Assembly (NCBI GenBank): GCA_019802505.1
Contig: JAFMOC010000190.1
Location: 696,501-760,500 of the forward strand
Reading direction: 5' to 3'
Length of the DNA: 64,000 nucleotides
Origin: Corydoras sp. C115
Lineage: Eukaryota > Chordata > Actinopteri > Siluriformes > Callichthyidae
Every line of letters starts with the position of its first letter. The first letter of the stretch is position 1. A program made the translations under genes and the position numbers. Below the pieces are notes generated by a model, which did no database searches, was not told where the DNA came from, and saw nothing but the letters and a program-made list of their open reading frames with translations. Below, piece after piece: positions 51,853 to 63,110 of this stretch.

Positions 51853-52564
51853 ATTTAAATATTTTTGCATAATACAATATGTAAATAAATGACATAGGTT
51901 TATCAGTGTAGAAAGTGTTTGAGAGCATATGGAGTGCTTATAGTTTGGTTAGTAAGAGAGTGGGAAGTGTTTATAAAGCCTTAAAAATACATAAGTAATA
52001 AAATTTCTATAATGCCGCTACTTCGAGGATTTACACCTATTGCAGCTTCCAGATGTCTCTGAAACGTAACTTATTTTATTGTAAAAAAATTAATTGAAAC
52101 GTGCAGAAACCTTACTGATTAACAATGAATATGTCTCTAGATCGAAATATAAATTGGTTTTGGAAGTATTATTATTATTTATTAATAATAGTATGCAATC
52201 CTTCCAAACTAATACTTTTAATATAATGTGCAACATCTGCAGCATATTATTTAATGGAACTGGGGCAAAACCTTATTCCTTAACTTTGTTTCCCAGCTGG
52301 CAATATCATGAGAACAAACGGCTCATCCAAAGAAAACAGTCTAGCCTAGGTAAGCAGCAACTCTAACTGATAGAGAGCAGGTTTGTTTGAATGTATGTGT
52401 TGCTGTAGTAACTAAGCGAGGCTTAGTTCTATCCTCTTACATTGAAAAGATGTGAGCAAAATAACCCAGGCTTGTCTTTACAAGACAAAATATCAAAGTA
52501 CAAAATAAAATCAATTCAAAACATCATTAAACCACTCAAACCAATTAAACCAATCATTCAAACT
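51853..52564. other. no gene or element recognised
   Basis: Low-GC sequence with short open frames only. Confidence 0.4.
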
Positions 52565-52830
52565 TCAGTCATGGTAATTGAGACCTTGTATTCAACCCTG
52601 ACACAGATGGGAAGCCATGTTTCCATACTCTCATCAGGATCCGAGCAGCACTGTTCTGAATGAACTGAAGTTTTTGAAGAGTCTTGTTTGGAATCCCAAT
52701 GCAGAGTGCATTGCAGTAATCCAGTCTGTAGGAAACAAATGTATGAACCAGTTTTTCTGCATCTGAATCAGTAAGAGCATGGCGAAGTTTGGCAATCTTT
52801 ATAAGATGATGAAATGAAATATGATGAATA
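52565..52830 (-). mobile_element. diverged L2 LINE fragment
   Basis: Matches the L2 C-terminal region in reverse: TTGCAGTAATCCAGTCTG, CCAGTTTTTCTGCATCT. Different subfamily from the 48-51 kb copy. Confidence 0.65.
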
Positions 52831-53138
52831 TGATATATTAATATGGCTTTTTAAATTTGTTCAATAATTAACAAATTTAGAGTTCATGATCAGTAATTAA
52901 ATCGTTTGAAGGGTTTTGATGTTTTTTAATGACTTTTCCAGTTCAATTAGTTTCGTTATGTTTGTTTCCTGCTGATTTGATTTTGTTTTGGATTTGTTTT
53001 TGGTTCTGCACATTTGTACAGTACAGTGAGTTTAGTTTTTTATCTTAGTTTTGCTTTTTCTGCTGCTATTTTAAATATTAGATAAAGGGTTTGGAAGGCT
53101 TCCTCATTGTGTGTGATGTCCAGAAAAGTGTTTAAATG

Positions 53139-53429
53139 TTACTGAATTTCTTGGCTGCTAATTGCTTTCTGGAACTCTTCTGTGCTGTTTCGGGCCCATC
53201 TGTAGGATTCCTGGATGTTGTAAAGCTTACTGGGCCGTGTGTGTGGTGGTGTTAGTCTCTGTCTGACAATGAACAGACCCAAACTTCGACAGAGCTGCAG
53301 CAGGGCTTTACCGTTTCTGTTTACTGTAGTGTCTGAGTTGTTCCTAGGGCTTAGAAATGAATGCTGAAATGAACATCCTTCTGTGATGACAATACCGTTT
53401 TTTTTACAGAGTTGGGAAGTTCGTTCCAC
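53139..53429 (-). pseudogene. LINE endonuclease fragment
   Basis: Minus strand reads NRNGKALLQLCRSLGLFIVR with preceding and following non-LTR-like residues (QESYRWARNSTEEFQKAI). The pattern after the GDFN region of many LINE endonucleases is similar. Family uncertain. Confidence 0.5.
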
Positions 53430-53439
53430 AATTTTGCAC

Positions 53440-53925
53440 TGGTAAACGCTGGGGAGTGAGCATTATCAACACAGCGAGGAGGAATCAGGGAGTTAACTCA
53501 TATTAAGCATCTTTGGAAGCAGTTGAAACATGCTGTCTGGAAAAGGCACCCTTCAAATCTGAGAGGGCCAATATACCTGTTAAGAGGTGCAGTAGACACG
53601 GTGACAGTTACAGGAATTGTTTGGTTTGTCAAAAGGTTGTGAAACAAAATATTACGTTTAGGGTACCTGAATCATTTCTGTTCAGGCCTGTTTCATAAGT
53701 TTTTTTTTAATTCTGTTGAAGTATGGTCTAAAAGCAATGTCTGAATTTCAATGGTTTATTTATAATTTTTTTATTTATTTATTAATTTATATTATAACTT
53801 ATAATGGTTAAGAAATAAAGTTTTATTTATTTTTACTTTTGTCAGATTCAAGTTATTTCTGTGACCATTGTGGGTTTTTCTTTAATTAACCAAGAGGTAC
53901 CAACAATTTTTGCCACGTGTGTGTG
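53440..53925 (+). mobile_element. Tc1/mariner 3' fragment
   Basis: Carries a piece coding IKHLWKQLKHAVWKRHPSNL (after the catalytic Glu) and an end GAGGTACCAACAATTTTTGCC like a Tc1 terminal repeat. Confidence 0.65.
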
Positions 53926-54296
53926 GGTGTCACACACGGGGCGCGCTGTCCGAAAAATGGCGGTGCAGCGTGGTGGCGTGGTAGCGCATGGCCCAGGAGT
54001 CGGCAGATGTAGAACAACACCCTCTCTCGGTCCGAAAGCTCCCGACTGGTCACCAAGTCAAACACCCTGCGATATCCGATAATATACGGCAGTGGCTTTA
54101 ACGCCACACCGTCGCAGGGTGCTGGGAGCTTGATCGAGGCAGAGAGGGGGAGAACAATCTCCCCATACTCCGGGACCCGGTCAATACCCCTCCTCGCTCC
54201 AACCTCCGGGGAGTGAGTAATGCAGCGAAACTTTAACGGCGGGGCCGACGCCAAGCTAAGAAAGCCTATCGCTGCAGTCGGGGCAACTACTGGCAT
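53886..54296 (-). pseudogene. gag-like frame of copy E3
   Basis: Reads RRGIDRVPEYGEIVLPLSAS, CDGVALKPLPYIIGYRRVFD, LVTSRELSDRERVLFYICRL, then leaves the family sequence. The tail after LLGHA is LTR-derived. Confidence 0.5.
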
Positions 54297-54660
54297 GGCT
54301 AGTGCCGGGTTAAACTAGCCTTGCTGCTGCAGCCGGGGACTCGACTAAAGGCAGTGCTAATGCTGAGATAAAGAAGCTGGTGCTGCAGCTTGAAAACGCG
54401 GCTAATGGCGTGGCCAGTGCCGAGTTAAAGTAGCCAATGCTGCAGCAAAGAAAACGGGGCTAATGGCGTGGCTAATGCCGATTTAAATAGCCAAATGCTG
54501 CAGCAAAGAAACCGTGGCTAATGGCGTGGCTAACGCCAATCTAAATAGCCAAATGCTGCAGCTGAAAACACGGCTAATGGCGTGGCTAACGCCGATCTAA
54601 ATAGCCAAATGCTGCAGCTGGAAACACACCATGCAATAGCGAGCTAGTGCCGAAGCTAAC
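54235..54660 (-). repeat. 56-bp tandem repeat leader of copy E3
   Basis: About seven units. Three adjacent ones share GCTAATGGCGTGGCTAACGC and AAATAGCCAAATGCTGCAGC and are exactly 56 bp long. Confidence 0.9.
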
Positions 54661-54759
54661 GCAGCCAACAGCCGGAATCGCGCCGGAATATAATAAAGGT
54701 GAGCGCTTACCCGTAGGAGGAATCCTGGACTTGGCAGGCGTTGTTCGAGGTCAGCATTT

Positions 54760-55348
54760 TGTCACACATTGTCACATCATTAATTCTCCACCGCACCGCG
54801 CTGCACCGCCATTTTCCGGACAGCGCGGTGCGGTGGAGAATTAGTGAGCCAGGCGACCAGGTAAGCGAACACAAAAGCTTGTATTGGCTTTAGCACAGCG
54901 GAAACGCCGCCGGAGCAGCCGTGAGCCGAAATAAACAGAACCAAAACGAAACAGCGGGAACGCAGCTGACACCATGATGAAACGTGCCGCGAACTAGAAT
55001 ACAAAACGAATAACGCAAGCAGCGGAAAAGCCGCTGAGTGCACGGTGTGGAAAGCCGGGAGCGAAATGTAGAAATCAATAAACAAAACAACACACTGAAA
55101 TCCCGATGTGGCATATGAGCATTAGCCCACGAAGCGTGTGTGCTCTGAAAACGCTCAATCCAATGCTGACCTACTGACTGCTCTACCGGCATGCTACAAA
55201 TGCAGTCAGTAGGTCGCACGTGATCAGGTAGGACTCAATCCCTGCTCAAGGGGATAGGCCCTACCTACGGAAGCCCCGAACGGCCAAAACCCGATACACG
55301 GGAGGCAGGGGGGAGGGGCCCAACCCTCCCAACCCTCCCAACCTGACA
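54760..55348 (-). mobile_element. LTR of copy E3, with internal hairpin
   Basis: 589 bp, longer than the LTRs of E2 and E4. Near its inner end it contains a perfect 23-bp inverted repeat (54781-54803 and 54821-54843; TAATTCTCCACCGCACCGCG and its mirror) around a 17-bp spacer. Confidence 0.8.
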
Positions 55349-56049
55349 GTGGGTGTGAGTGTGTATATATATATATAATTAGGGGTGTAATGGTATGGTA
55401 AGGTTCAGTACACCCTTTCTTAGTGTTTCTTAAAACAAGAACAGTTTAATACTGTACAATATTTTCTTCAGCTGTCTGTTGCCAAAATATTTTAGATTTA
55501 CATGGGGATAACCCTCAAACACACACAAGTGTTTTAATGGATTGTGGGGATTTTTTACCTAAACATCAACTTATTTCATATAGACTTACCCAAACCTTAA
55601 TTATAACTACTACTATTACCCTAACAGTGACCAATTATGGTAAACATAACTTGTAAATATGAACCATTACTATAACCATACAACTTGATTTAACTTTTAA
55701 ACTTAGAGGGACCAGACGTATGGGCCAGTTTGTGGTTCCCACAGGTACATAAAGTTACCATCATGTAAATGTGTAAACATGTTTTGATTCCCACAATAAT
55801 TTATAGAACTGACACACACAAACACAAGTTCACATTTTATATTATTACAATTTTAAATAAGCAATACATTTTAGCTTCTTTTCACACCTTATTTGTCCCG
55901 CAAATCCAACTTGGACAAAATCCAACTTTCACATGATGTGACACATTTTTCTGTATACCAAATATGGACAAACTGCTGCTAATATGTTGCAAAACGTTTT
56001 TGCACACTTTTAAAAAACTGCTGCTATAACAAACTTTTCTAAAATTAAT
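55349..56049. other. no gene recognised
   Basis: AT-rich sequence after copy E3, with a short (TA)n at about 55362-55378. Confidence 0.4.
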
Positions 56050-56400
56050 AACCATAGACATATTTTGCACCTGTGGCTCACACCACTAGGGGGCACCTGC
56101 ACTGTTACCTCTCATTACTTGTTTAATGTTTATTGCCTTGTATATTGCCTGTTACACTGTTCCCTCCCATTACTTGAATGTTTATTGTCCTGTATATTGT
56201 CTTGTATTTTTTGTGATTCTTGGTTTACACACACTCTTTGCACATGTGCACTTTATTTTGGTTGTGTGGTGGCTGTTATGTGTGCCACCTTGTTCCTGGA
56301 GAACGTTGTTTTGTTCCACTGTATACTGTACAGCACTTTATATTGTGTAATAAAATACTTGAATAGTTGAACACTTGACTATGACTTCCAAACTAAACAA
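56050..56400 (+). repeat. possible LINE-like repeat end
   Basis: C/T-rich sequence with repeated CTTGTATATTGCCTGTTACACTG-type phrases and a final AATAAAATACTTGAAT, which could be a retroelement 3' end. Not identified. Confidence 0.3.
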
Positions 56401-56739
56401 AATATCTGTACCACAAATTGGACTTCAAAAACTTTCATTTGCCTGAGAGCAACAATGAAAGTTCTATAGTTTACCTAGTTTTACATCGGTAATGAAAGAA
56501 CTTCTATACAAGAGATTTATGACAGAAGTGTACAGCATTAAGGAAATTTTAGTTAAAATAAAGGTCATTATGTATTTTCTAAAATCTAAAACATGAGATG
56601 ACAGATTTAGAAAGTTTAATGCCTGTCTGTAAAGCATGCAAACCCTCATTTCTTACCCATTTGGTAAACAATATTACTGTTGAGCTTAAGTAAATGTTAG
56701 CTGTGAAAATCTGGTACAGTGGGATCATAAGTACTTCAG

Positions 56740-57125
56740 TGTCAGAAAAGGCGCGCAGTACGTCCAACGGAGGCGCTGCGCGGTGCTATGCAGGGCGTGG
56801 TGCACGGTGTGAATGAGCGAGCCAGGCGACCAGGTAAGCAGCAGGGAGGTGTTTAATCAAACAACGGCGAGAACGAAAACCCAGAGCACGGGCGGAACGT
56901 GCCGGGACAGCAAACATACAAAATACAAACAAAACGAAAGTAAACGCGACCCATATAAACATAGCCTGAGTGCAACACAAGTAAAGACAAAGGTAATGCT
57001 GGCCTGTGATTAGGTAGGACCCAATCCCAAGCCTCGGGGATGGGCCCTACCTACGGGAACCCCTAATAGACAAAAACCGAAAGGAAAAACACGGGGGGAG
57101 TGGCCTCGCACTCCCAAACCTGACA
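56740..57125 (-). mobile_element. 3' LTR of copy E4
   Basis: 386 bp. Close to the other LTR at 58618-59051 but lacks about 45 bp present there between AATGCTGGCCTG and GTGATTAGGTAGG (CTGACTCAGGGAACATGCAC and following). Confidence 0.88.
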
Positions 57126-58199
57126 TATCGCCCCCACAATTTTATGCGCGACTAACCGTGGGGAGGGGGGGGTATGGCCAACTGGGAAAAAAAACTAAAA
57201 AAGAAACAAAGGGCCATATGAGGACGCAACGGCGACGAGACCTGTTGAGGGCGCAAAGGCGGCGTGGCCCTGGTGTAGAAGAGGCTAACGCGGACCCTGG
57301 TGTAGGAGAGGCTAACGCAGGCCCTGGAGCAGGAGAGGCTAACGTGGACCCTGGTGCTGGAGGGAGTGCGAACGCAGGGACAACCGGTGTGAGCACGACC
57401 GCAGGGGCAACCTGACTAGACACGACCAAAGGGGCAACCCTAGTACACGCGAACGCAGAACAGTCCTTGTCTTTAGGCTGGGTGTCCGGAATAGAGTCTC
57501 GGGCAAATTGTCCAGAGCGGGAAGTAGATGGTCCCGAACGAGGGGCAAACAGTCCAGCACGGGTGACCCACGGTCCAGAGCGGGTGATAAACAGTCCAGA
57601 ACGGGGGGAAACTGGTCCTGAGTGGGGATCCTAGAAGACCACTGCTTCCCCATAGGACCACTGGACTGAAACCCTTAAGATACGCTGGACACCTTGCCCT
57701 CTCTCCCATCCTGCTTCCTCTCCACCTCCTGGACACAAAAGGACAGGACCAGTACCATGGCAACACCACATAACACCAAGTCCTGGTCTACCGAGACGTC
57801 AGCCGGGGCCGGACCTGAGCTCTGGACGCAAACTGAGCAGATCCCGGATGGCTCGGGACGGCACATGGCCGACGCAGACCGGAACCCGCAGCCCAAATCG
57901 ATCGCCCGAAACCTGCCAGACGTGCCGGTGGCGCGACGCGGATCGCTGGCGGAGTGGCACGGATCAGGGGACGGCTAGCTTGTGGCACGGATTGCTATCG
58001 GTGCGGCGAGGCTCGTGGAGAGATTCGCGGGCGGCGACGATCGGATTACTGGCGGTGCGCAGCGGTTCGCTAACGGGGCACAGCGGCTCGCTGGCGGCGC
58101 GGAGTGGCTCGCAGGGTGGATTATCGATCCGAGGGCTGCGAGACGGGTTGCTCATGGCACGTAGCAGCAGAAAGAGAGACTCGCGGTCAGCGCAGAGGT

Positions 58200-58500
58200 A
58201 AGGCAGCCGAATAAGCGGCTACTGGCGGGGCTAGCACCGAGCTAACGCAGCGGAACGCTGCAGCCGGGGAAACGGCTAACGGCGGGCTAGCGCCGAGGTA
58301 ATGCAGCCGAAGAAGCGGCTAATGGCGGGGCTAGCGCCGAGCTAATGCAGCGAAACGCTGCAGATGGGGAAACGGCTAATGGCGGGCTAGTGCCGAGGTA
58401 ATGCAGCCGAATGCTGCAGCCGAAGAAGTGGCTAATGGCGGGGCTAGCGCCAAGCTAATGCAGTGGAACGCTGCAGCCGGGGAAACGGCTATACGACCCG
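58200..58500 (-). repeat. tandem repeat leader of copy E4
   Basis: Repeats of GCTAATGGCGGGGCTAGCGC with CGAGCTAATGCAG and CTGCAGCCGGGGAAACG halves, related to the 56-bp unit of E1-E3 but rearranged into about 60-65-bp units. Confidence 0.8.
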
Positions 58501-58617
58501 ACTGCCGGGGCTGACCGAAGAAACGGGATACGCGGCAGAGGGAAACAAACAAAAAAAATGAGGCGCTTACCCGGACGGGGAATCCTTCACCTTGCTAGGT
58601 GTCTGAGGCCAGCATTC

Positions 58618-59051
58618 TGTCAGAAAAGGCGCGCAGTACGTCCAACGGAGGCGCAGCGCGGTGCTACGCAGGGCGAGGTGCACGCAGTGCAAATGAGCGG
58701 GCCAGGCGAACAGGTAAGCAGCAGGGAGGTGTTTAATCAAACAACGGCGAGAACGAAAACCCAGAGCACGGGCGGAACGTGCCGGGACAGCCAACATACA
58801 AAATACAAACAAAACGAAAGTAAACGCGACCGATATAAACATAGCCTGAGTGCAACACAAGTAAAGACAAAGGTAATGCTGGCCTGCTGACTCAGGGAAC
58901 ATGCACTCTTTAAGTGTAGTCAGCAGGCCGTATGTGATTAGGTAGGACCCAATCCCAAGCCTCGGGGATGGGCCCTACCTACGGGAACCCCGAATAAACA
59001 AAAACCGAAAGGAAAAACCTGGGGGAGTGGCCTCGCACTCCCAAACAGACA
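58618..59051 (-). mobile_element. 5' LTR of copy E4
   Basis: 434 bp. Contains a CAGCAGGCC/GGCCTGCTGACTC inverted pair near its middle. The adjacent interior (58617 downward) reads GAATGCTGGCCTCAGACACC, the presumed primer-site region shared with copy E2. Confidence 0.88.
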
Positions 59052-59372
59052 TTTAGACTCCTGCTCACTGATTTTTTTCATTTGTCTCAAACAGAACATA
59101 GTGCTAAAACTGCTTGCTTTTAATTAACAAAAACACTTAAAAGGTTTTATTGCAGCAGATGCAGGTTTTATAGACAGATAAGACCAAGTTTAAATAGTCT
59201 GGACTGAACTTCAAGCATGGATACCTAAAAATCTACATAAAAACTTAGTTAAATTGTCTGAGAATTAACGCTGGGTATTTGATTAAGTTCCAACAATTCT
59301 GTGAAAATGAATAAACAACAATCAACATTCTACATTTTTAAAGCTGATAGGGACAGATCCAAACAAGCTAAA

Positions 59373-59626
59373 TGTCTCATTATCTTCTGCTTAATCCTAT
59401 ACTAGAAGGGGCAGGGAATGCCAATGCCCATGCAGGTGAAAACATTTTGTGTGCTGGGCAGAGACACCCAGAACAGAGCGCCAATCTATCGCTGAGCACA
59501 CACTCACTCATACTACACAGCGGCTATTTAGATAGAGATCATTTAGAGCAGCCAATTTGCCTTAAATCCATGTTTTTGACTGTGGGAGGAAACCGAGAAA
59601 ACATGTGCTAACAACTAAGCCAATTA
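59373..59626 (-). mobile_element. old, diverged Mermaid-like SINE
   Basis: Order of landmarks is kept on the minus strand (TTATCTTCTGCTTAATCC, GCGCCAATCTATCGCTGAGC, CATGTTTTTGACTGTGGGAG) but the head is reduced to GTGCTAACAACTAAGCC. Confidence 0.8.
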
Positions 59627-60786
59627 CTTTTAGACACATATTTTATTGATAATGTGTTTTTTCCTTTAATGTTTGTTGTGAAGCAAAATGTTTAAATGAG
59701 TTTAAAATTGTGTGGTTTGATTTGAGGATGAGGGACAAAACATATTTTGGTAAGATTTATTTTATAGGCATTGTTCTTGCTATAACGTCTCTTTCTACAA
59801 TACATCAAAAATGATTACAACAAATAATTAATTAACAAATGAAAATAATTTAATTGTTACAATAAGTGTAGAAGAATAGAATGTAATATCTTCTATTAAA
59901 GTAAACTTCACTATCCTCTGTATCCTCTACTGTAAATGATTCAACTTTAAGGTAACCATGTGTACTTTTTAAGCAAGTGTTTACAAAGTATAAAAAAGGT
60001 ACCTTAGAAGGTACTGCCCCAGTCACAAGCACTGTACACTTAAAAGAAAACCTTCATTCCTGAGAGTGTACTATGCAAGAACTCTTTAAGCAGCATGAAG
60101 GTTCATAAGGCTAATTTGCTTTGATTCCTTTAGTATTTTGTAGGTATAATATAAATATTCATTCATCATTAACAGTGAGGTGTGTAATTAATAAAAGAGA
60201 AAAAGAAAGCAGTCTAAAGGTTTGCTATTTTGATCATATATTTTTGTTTCTATCTTTTTTCTGATCTGTATGAACTCTAGTCAATTCTGGCTATTATCAG
60301 TACTTCTCATTTATAAACAGAAACCTTAGTGTGCTCATGAGAATTACGAAACTATAATTTAAATCAGATTCTAAACTTAAATAACTTTGATTTCATATCA
60401 ATAGGTGGTAAGGATGTAAATGCAGTTTTCCTCACCCTACATATTTGAATCATTTAACAAATTAAGCTCAAAACCAATAGGCTTGTCACAAGCACATGGT
60501 TCCTGTGTGGTTGCTATGTTGGTTTAACCACAAGCATCTGAGGTGGGATTTAGTTCACCCAAGATTAAACATGCCAAAAAATATACTGAAAAATATATAA
60601 TCTCAGAATAGGGTCTTTATAAAGAAACTAAACTGTGTGTGTGCATCTATTTTGAAAATTTTGTATTATTAAATGGTAAAACTTTATTTTTCTCTGTAGA
60701 TTTTATGGTTGTGTCCTTCTTCTTCTCTCGAGATAATGGTGTTAAAAGACTAACTAGTAAATCATGCTTTACTTTAAACAAATGCA
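59627..60786 (-). other. possible 3' UTR or downstream flank of the unidentified gene
   Basis: AT-rich sequence following the stop at 60787 on the minus strand. A few A/T-rich hexamers could serve as poly(A) signals; none stands out. A phrase AAGGTACCTTAGAAGGTACTG near 59995 is a short near-palindrome. Confidence 0.35.
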
Positions 60787-60909
60787 CTACTTAAAGGAAG
60801 CGCGGACCGTCCTGCCTTTCAGTGGCTGCGGAGGACGGAAATTGTTCTCCATGCGTTTTTTCTGTTCTTCCTCTTCACCATTAAACAGCAACATCCTGAA
60901 CTTCCCCAT
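60787..60909 (-). CDS. probable terminal coding exon of an unidentified host gene
   Basis: On the minus strand an open frame reads MGKFRMLLFNGEEEQKK, then a Pro-rich basic tail (NNFRPPQPLKGRT, VRASFK) and a TAG stop at 60787-60789. The composition (acidic-basic middle, PPQP, Lys/Arg-rich end) and the even codon use look like conserved vertebrate coding sequence, unlike the AT-rich surroundings. A pyrimidine-rich tract ending GCCTGAAG precedes ATG and could be an AAG acceptor. An acceptor further upstream (GTCTCAG) would meet an in-frame TAA. Upstream exons would lie at higher coordinates, probably outside the window. I do not recognise the protein family. Confidence 0.5.
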   Translation of the reverse strand: MGKFRMLLFNGEEEEQKKRMENNFRPPQPLKGRTVRASFK

Positions 60910-62305
60910 CTTCAGGCATGCAAAATAGAAAACAGAGCATTACTGAGACAGGGATCTTGTACTTATTACTTTTTAAACATTGAGCTTTAGTGTGTCTTCA
61001 TTTCATCCACAAGCAGCGTAAACAATCTGGATACAAACCTTTTATTTTAATCAAAGGTAAGAATGTAAAGGAAAATGCAATGGCCAAGACCACAAATATG
61101 TGTGAGATTTTTTGAAAAGCTGTTTTATGAGAAGACAATATTTGTTTTTAATAGCACATTTCACCTCTAATAAACTACTTTAGTTCTTAAAACTGTTGGT
61201 AGAAGGACATACATGTTGAAAACAAATGCACAACTTTACTCACACAAACATATTGATGAAGACAGAAATATACACAGAAATATACTTTCACTTTACTTTA
61301 CCTATGTAAATAATAAATGTTCCAGAACAATGCTCTATTTACCATATACATGCTCCCATTAGGACCAATCATGAAATTAACATGAAATTACTTTTGACTC
61401 CATTGCAAAGCTTTACGTGATGGGGCCGTACAGTATATGAATAAACACAATGAGTTGTATAATCCAGCAACATGAGTTACGCTTACAAGGCCATCTTTTA
61501 ACCTACCCCCAAAGACTTGTCTATTGTTGTAGCCTAGGATGGTCACAATGTAAGTTTAAAAATGTAAAACATAAAAATTTGCTCTTTACATATAACTGCT
61601 GCACATTAATTAGTGCATTTGATGTGAAATTTCTTTAAAAGAAGTGTTTTTAAGCTAGTTTTATCTATGTTTCTGTATAGAATTTTAATCAAATGTTTCT
61701 GTACTCCCAGTCAAATTTAAGTTTTCAGTTTTTAAGTAAGCTAACATATCCTCTACATAAAAACAATCTTTTAATTAATAATTTTAATCCAGCGTTGTTT
61801 ATGTTGTCCAACAGTGTTCATGAAGATTTACAGAAAAAGTCAAAAAAGTGTTGTGGGTGTGACAGTGAGTAAGTGCAAATTTGTATGTATGCAGATTTGT
61901 GTTCATGGGGTTCTGTTTAAGTTTTGCACAAACTTATTATTTTTTAAACATACAGTACATGACATTGTGTGTACACAAATATGTGTGTTGATGTGTGCAT
62001 GTGTGTTAACTTGTGTTTCTATGTAAAAAAACAAAAAAACAAAAACGTAACTTGTCGAGTATGTGTGTCTATGTGTGTGTGTGAATGTATCGTGGTTGTG
62101 CCAATAAGTGAGTTCTTATATTTGTATATATGCAGATGTTTAGTAGTTTTGTTTAGGTTTTCCTTCTAAAATGTAATATATTATTATTATTTCTTATTAT
62201 TACTCCTGTTTGCTGACTGGTTAAATAAGTAAGCTCAAATTGTGTCCATACTAACTAACCTTCCAGGCACCTGTACTTTGCAAAATACTTTTTGCTATTG
62301 ATATA
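60910..62305 (-). other. probable intron upstream of the unidentified terminal exon
   Basis: No second exon on the minus strand can be supported. Short-period TGTGTG phrases occur near 61970-62090. Confidence 0.35.
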
Positions 62306-63110
62306 CAGTATCTCACGAAAGTGAGAAAAAGAGCACATTTTTGTAAATGTTTTATTTTATCTTTTCATGGAACAACACTGAAGGTATTATATTTTTGATA
62401 CAATGTAAAGTAGTCAGTATATTGCTTGTATAACAGTGTGAAGCAAAATAGCTCAACACAGCCATTAATGTCTGCTGGCAACAAAAGTGAGAACACCCCA
62501 AAGTGAAAACAGCCAAATTGTACCCAAATTGTCAATATTTTGTTTTACCATGATTATTTTTAGCACTGCCTTTACTCTCTTGGAAATAAAGCTCAATGGA
62601 GCTTGACAGGTTGCCACTGGACTCCTCTTTCACTCCACTCGTTTCATATTGGAATATGTCCTGTGGCCTAATTTCCAACGAGAGTGGATTGTGCATATTC
62701 CAGTACATATTGGAATTAATCCCCACAGCCAGCAGCACTTATTTCATGACACTCTCACCACCTTGCTTGACTGTGGGCAAGACACATTTGTCTTTGTATT
62801 CCACACCTGGTTGATGCCACATACGCTTAACACCATCTAAACCAATTAAGTATTTTGGTCTCATCAGACCACAGGAAATAGTTCCAGTCATCCATGTCTT
62901 TAGTGTTCTTGTCCTTAGCAAACTTTGTTCTATAAAACATATTTGCTGTGTGTATCCAGTTGGGGTTTGAAGCACTAATTTTATTGGGCTTTATCACCTC
63001 TAGCCACACCTTGTGTTCCACAGCGTACTTGGCACTGTCTTGATAATAGTGCAGATGCACCTGCAATTCTTTACATCTGCAGGTGACTCTGCAGTCCATA
63101 ATGTGCCCAG
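62306..63110 (-). mobile_element. Tc1/mariner fragment (5' end missing)
   Basis: Terminal repeat CAGTATCTCACGAAAGTGAG at 62306 after TA. The minus strand codes WLEVIKPNKISASNPNWIHT, NYFLWSDETKILNWF (first catalytic Asp). The N-terminal half and left terminal repeat are missing beyond 63110. Confidence 0.85.

Larger units (their letters stand above)
53935..55348 (-). mobile_element. GC-rich LTR element, copy E3 (5' half)
   Basis: Minus strand: LTR 55348-54760, leader with 56-bp units (54660-54235), gag-like part (about 54210-53990). It stops near 53935 inside a fragment of LTR-like sequence (GCGCGCTGTCCGAAAAATGG). No pol. Confidence 0.8.
56740..59051 (-). mobile_element. GC-rich non-autonomous LTR element, copy E4, with both LTRs
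   Basis: A 2.3-kb element with two related LTRs: 59051-58618 (5' on the minus strand, 434 bp) and 57125-56740 (3', 386 bp). Both begin TGTCTGTTTGGG or TGTCAGGTTTGGG and end CCTTTTCTGACA. The polypurine tract GTGGGGGCGATA abuts the 3' LTR. Flanks TTCAG and TTTAG may be a 5-bp duplication with one change. The 1.5-kb interior has leader repeats and Ser/Pro-rich repeat sequence but no pol and only traces of gag. Confidence 0.88.

Noticed and set aside
57158..57415. 85-codon Gly/Ala-rich frame and its antisense
   Set aside because: Short repeats (GCTAACGCGGACCCTGGTG type) within the LTR element interior; open on both strands because of composition.
62306..62340. Microsatellite-like or promoter hairpin CTCACGAAAGTGAG
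   Set aside because: It is the terminal repeat of a Tc1 fragment that continues to about 63110.
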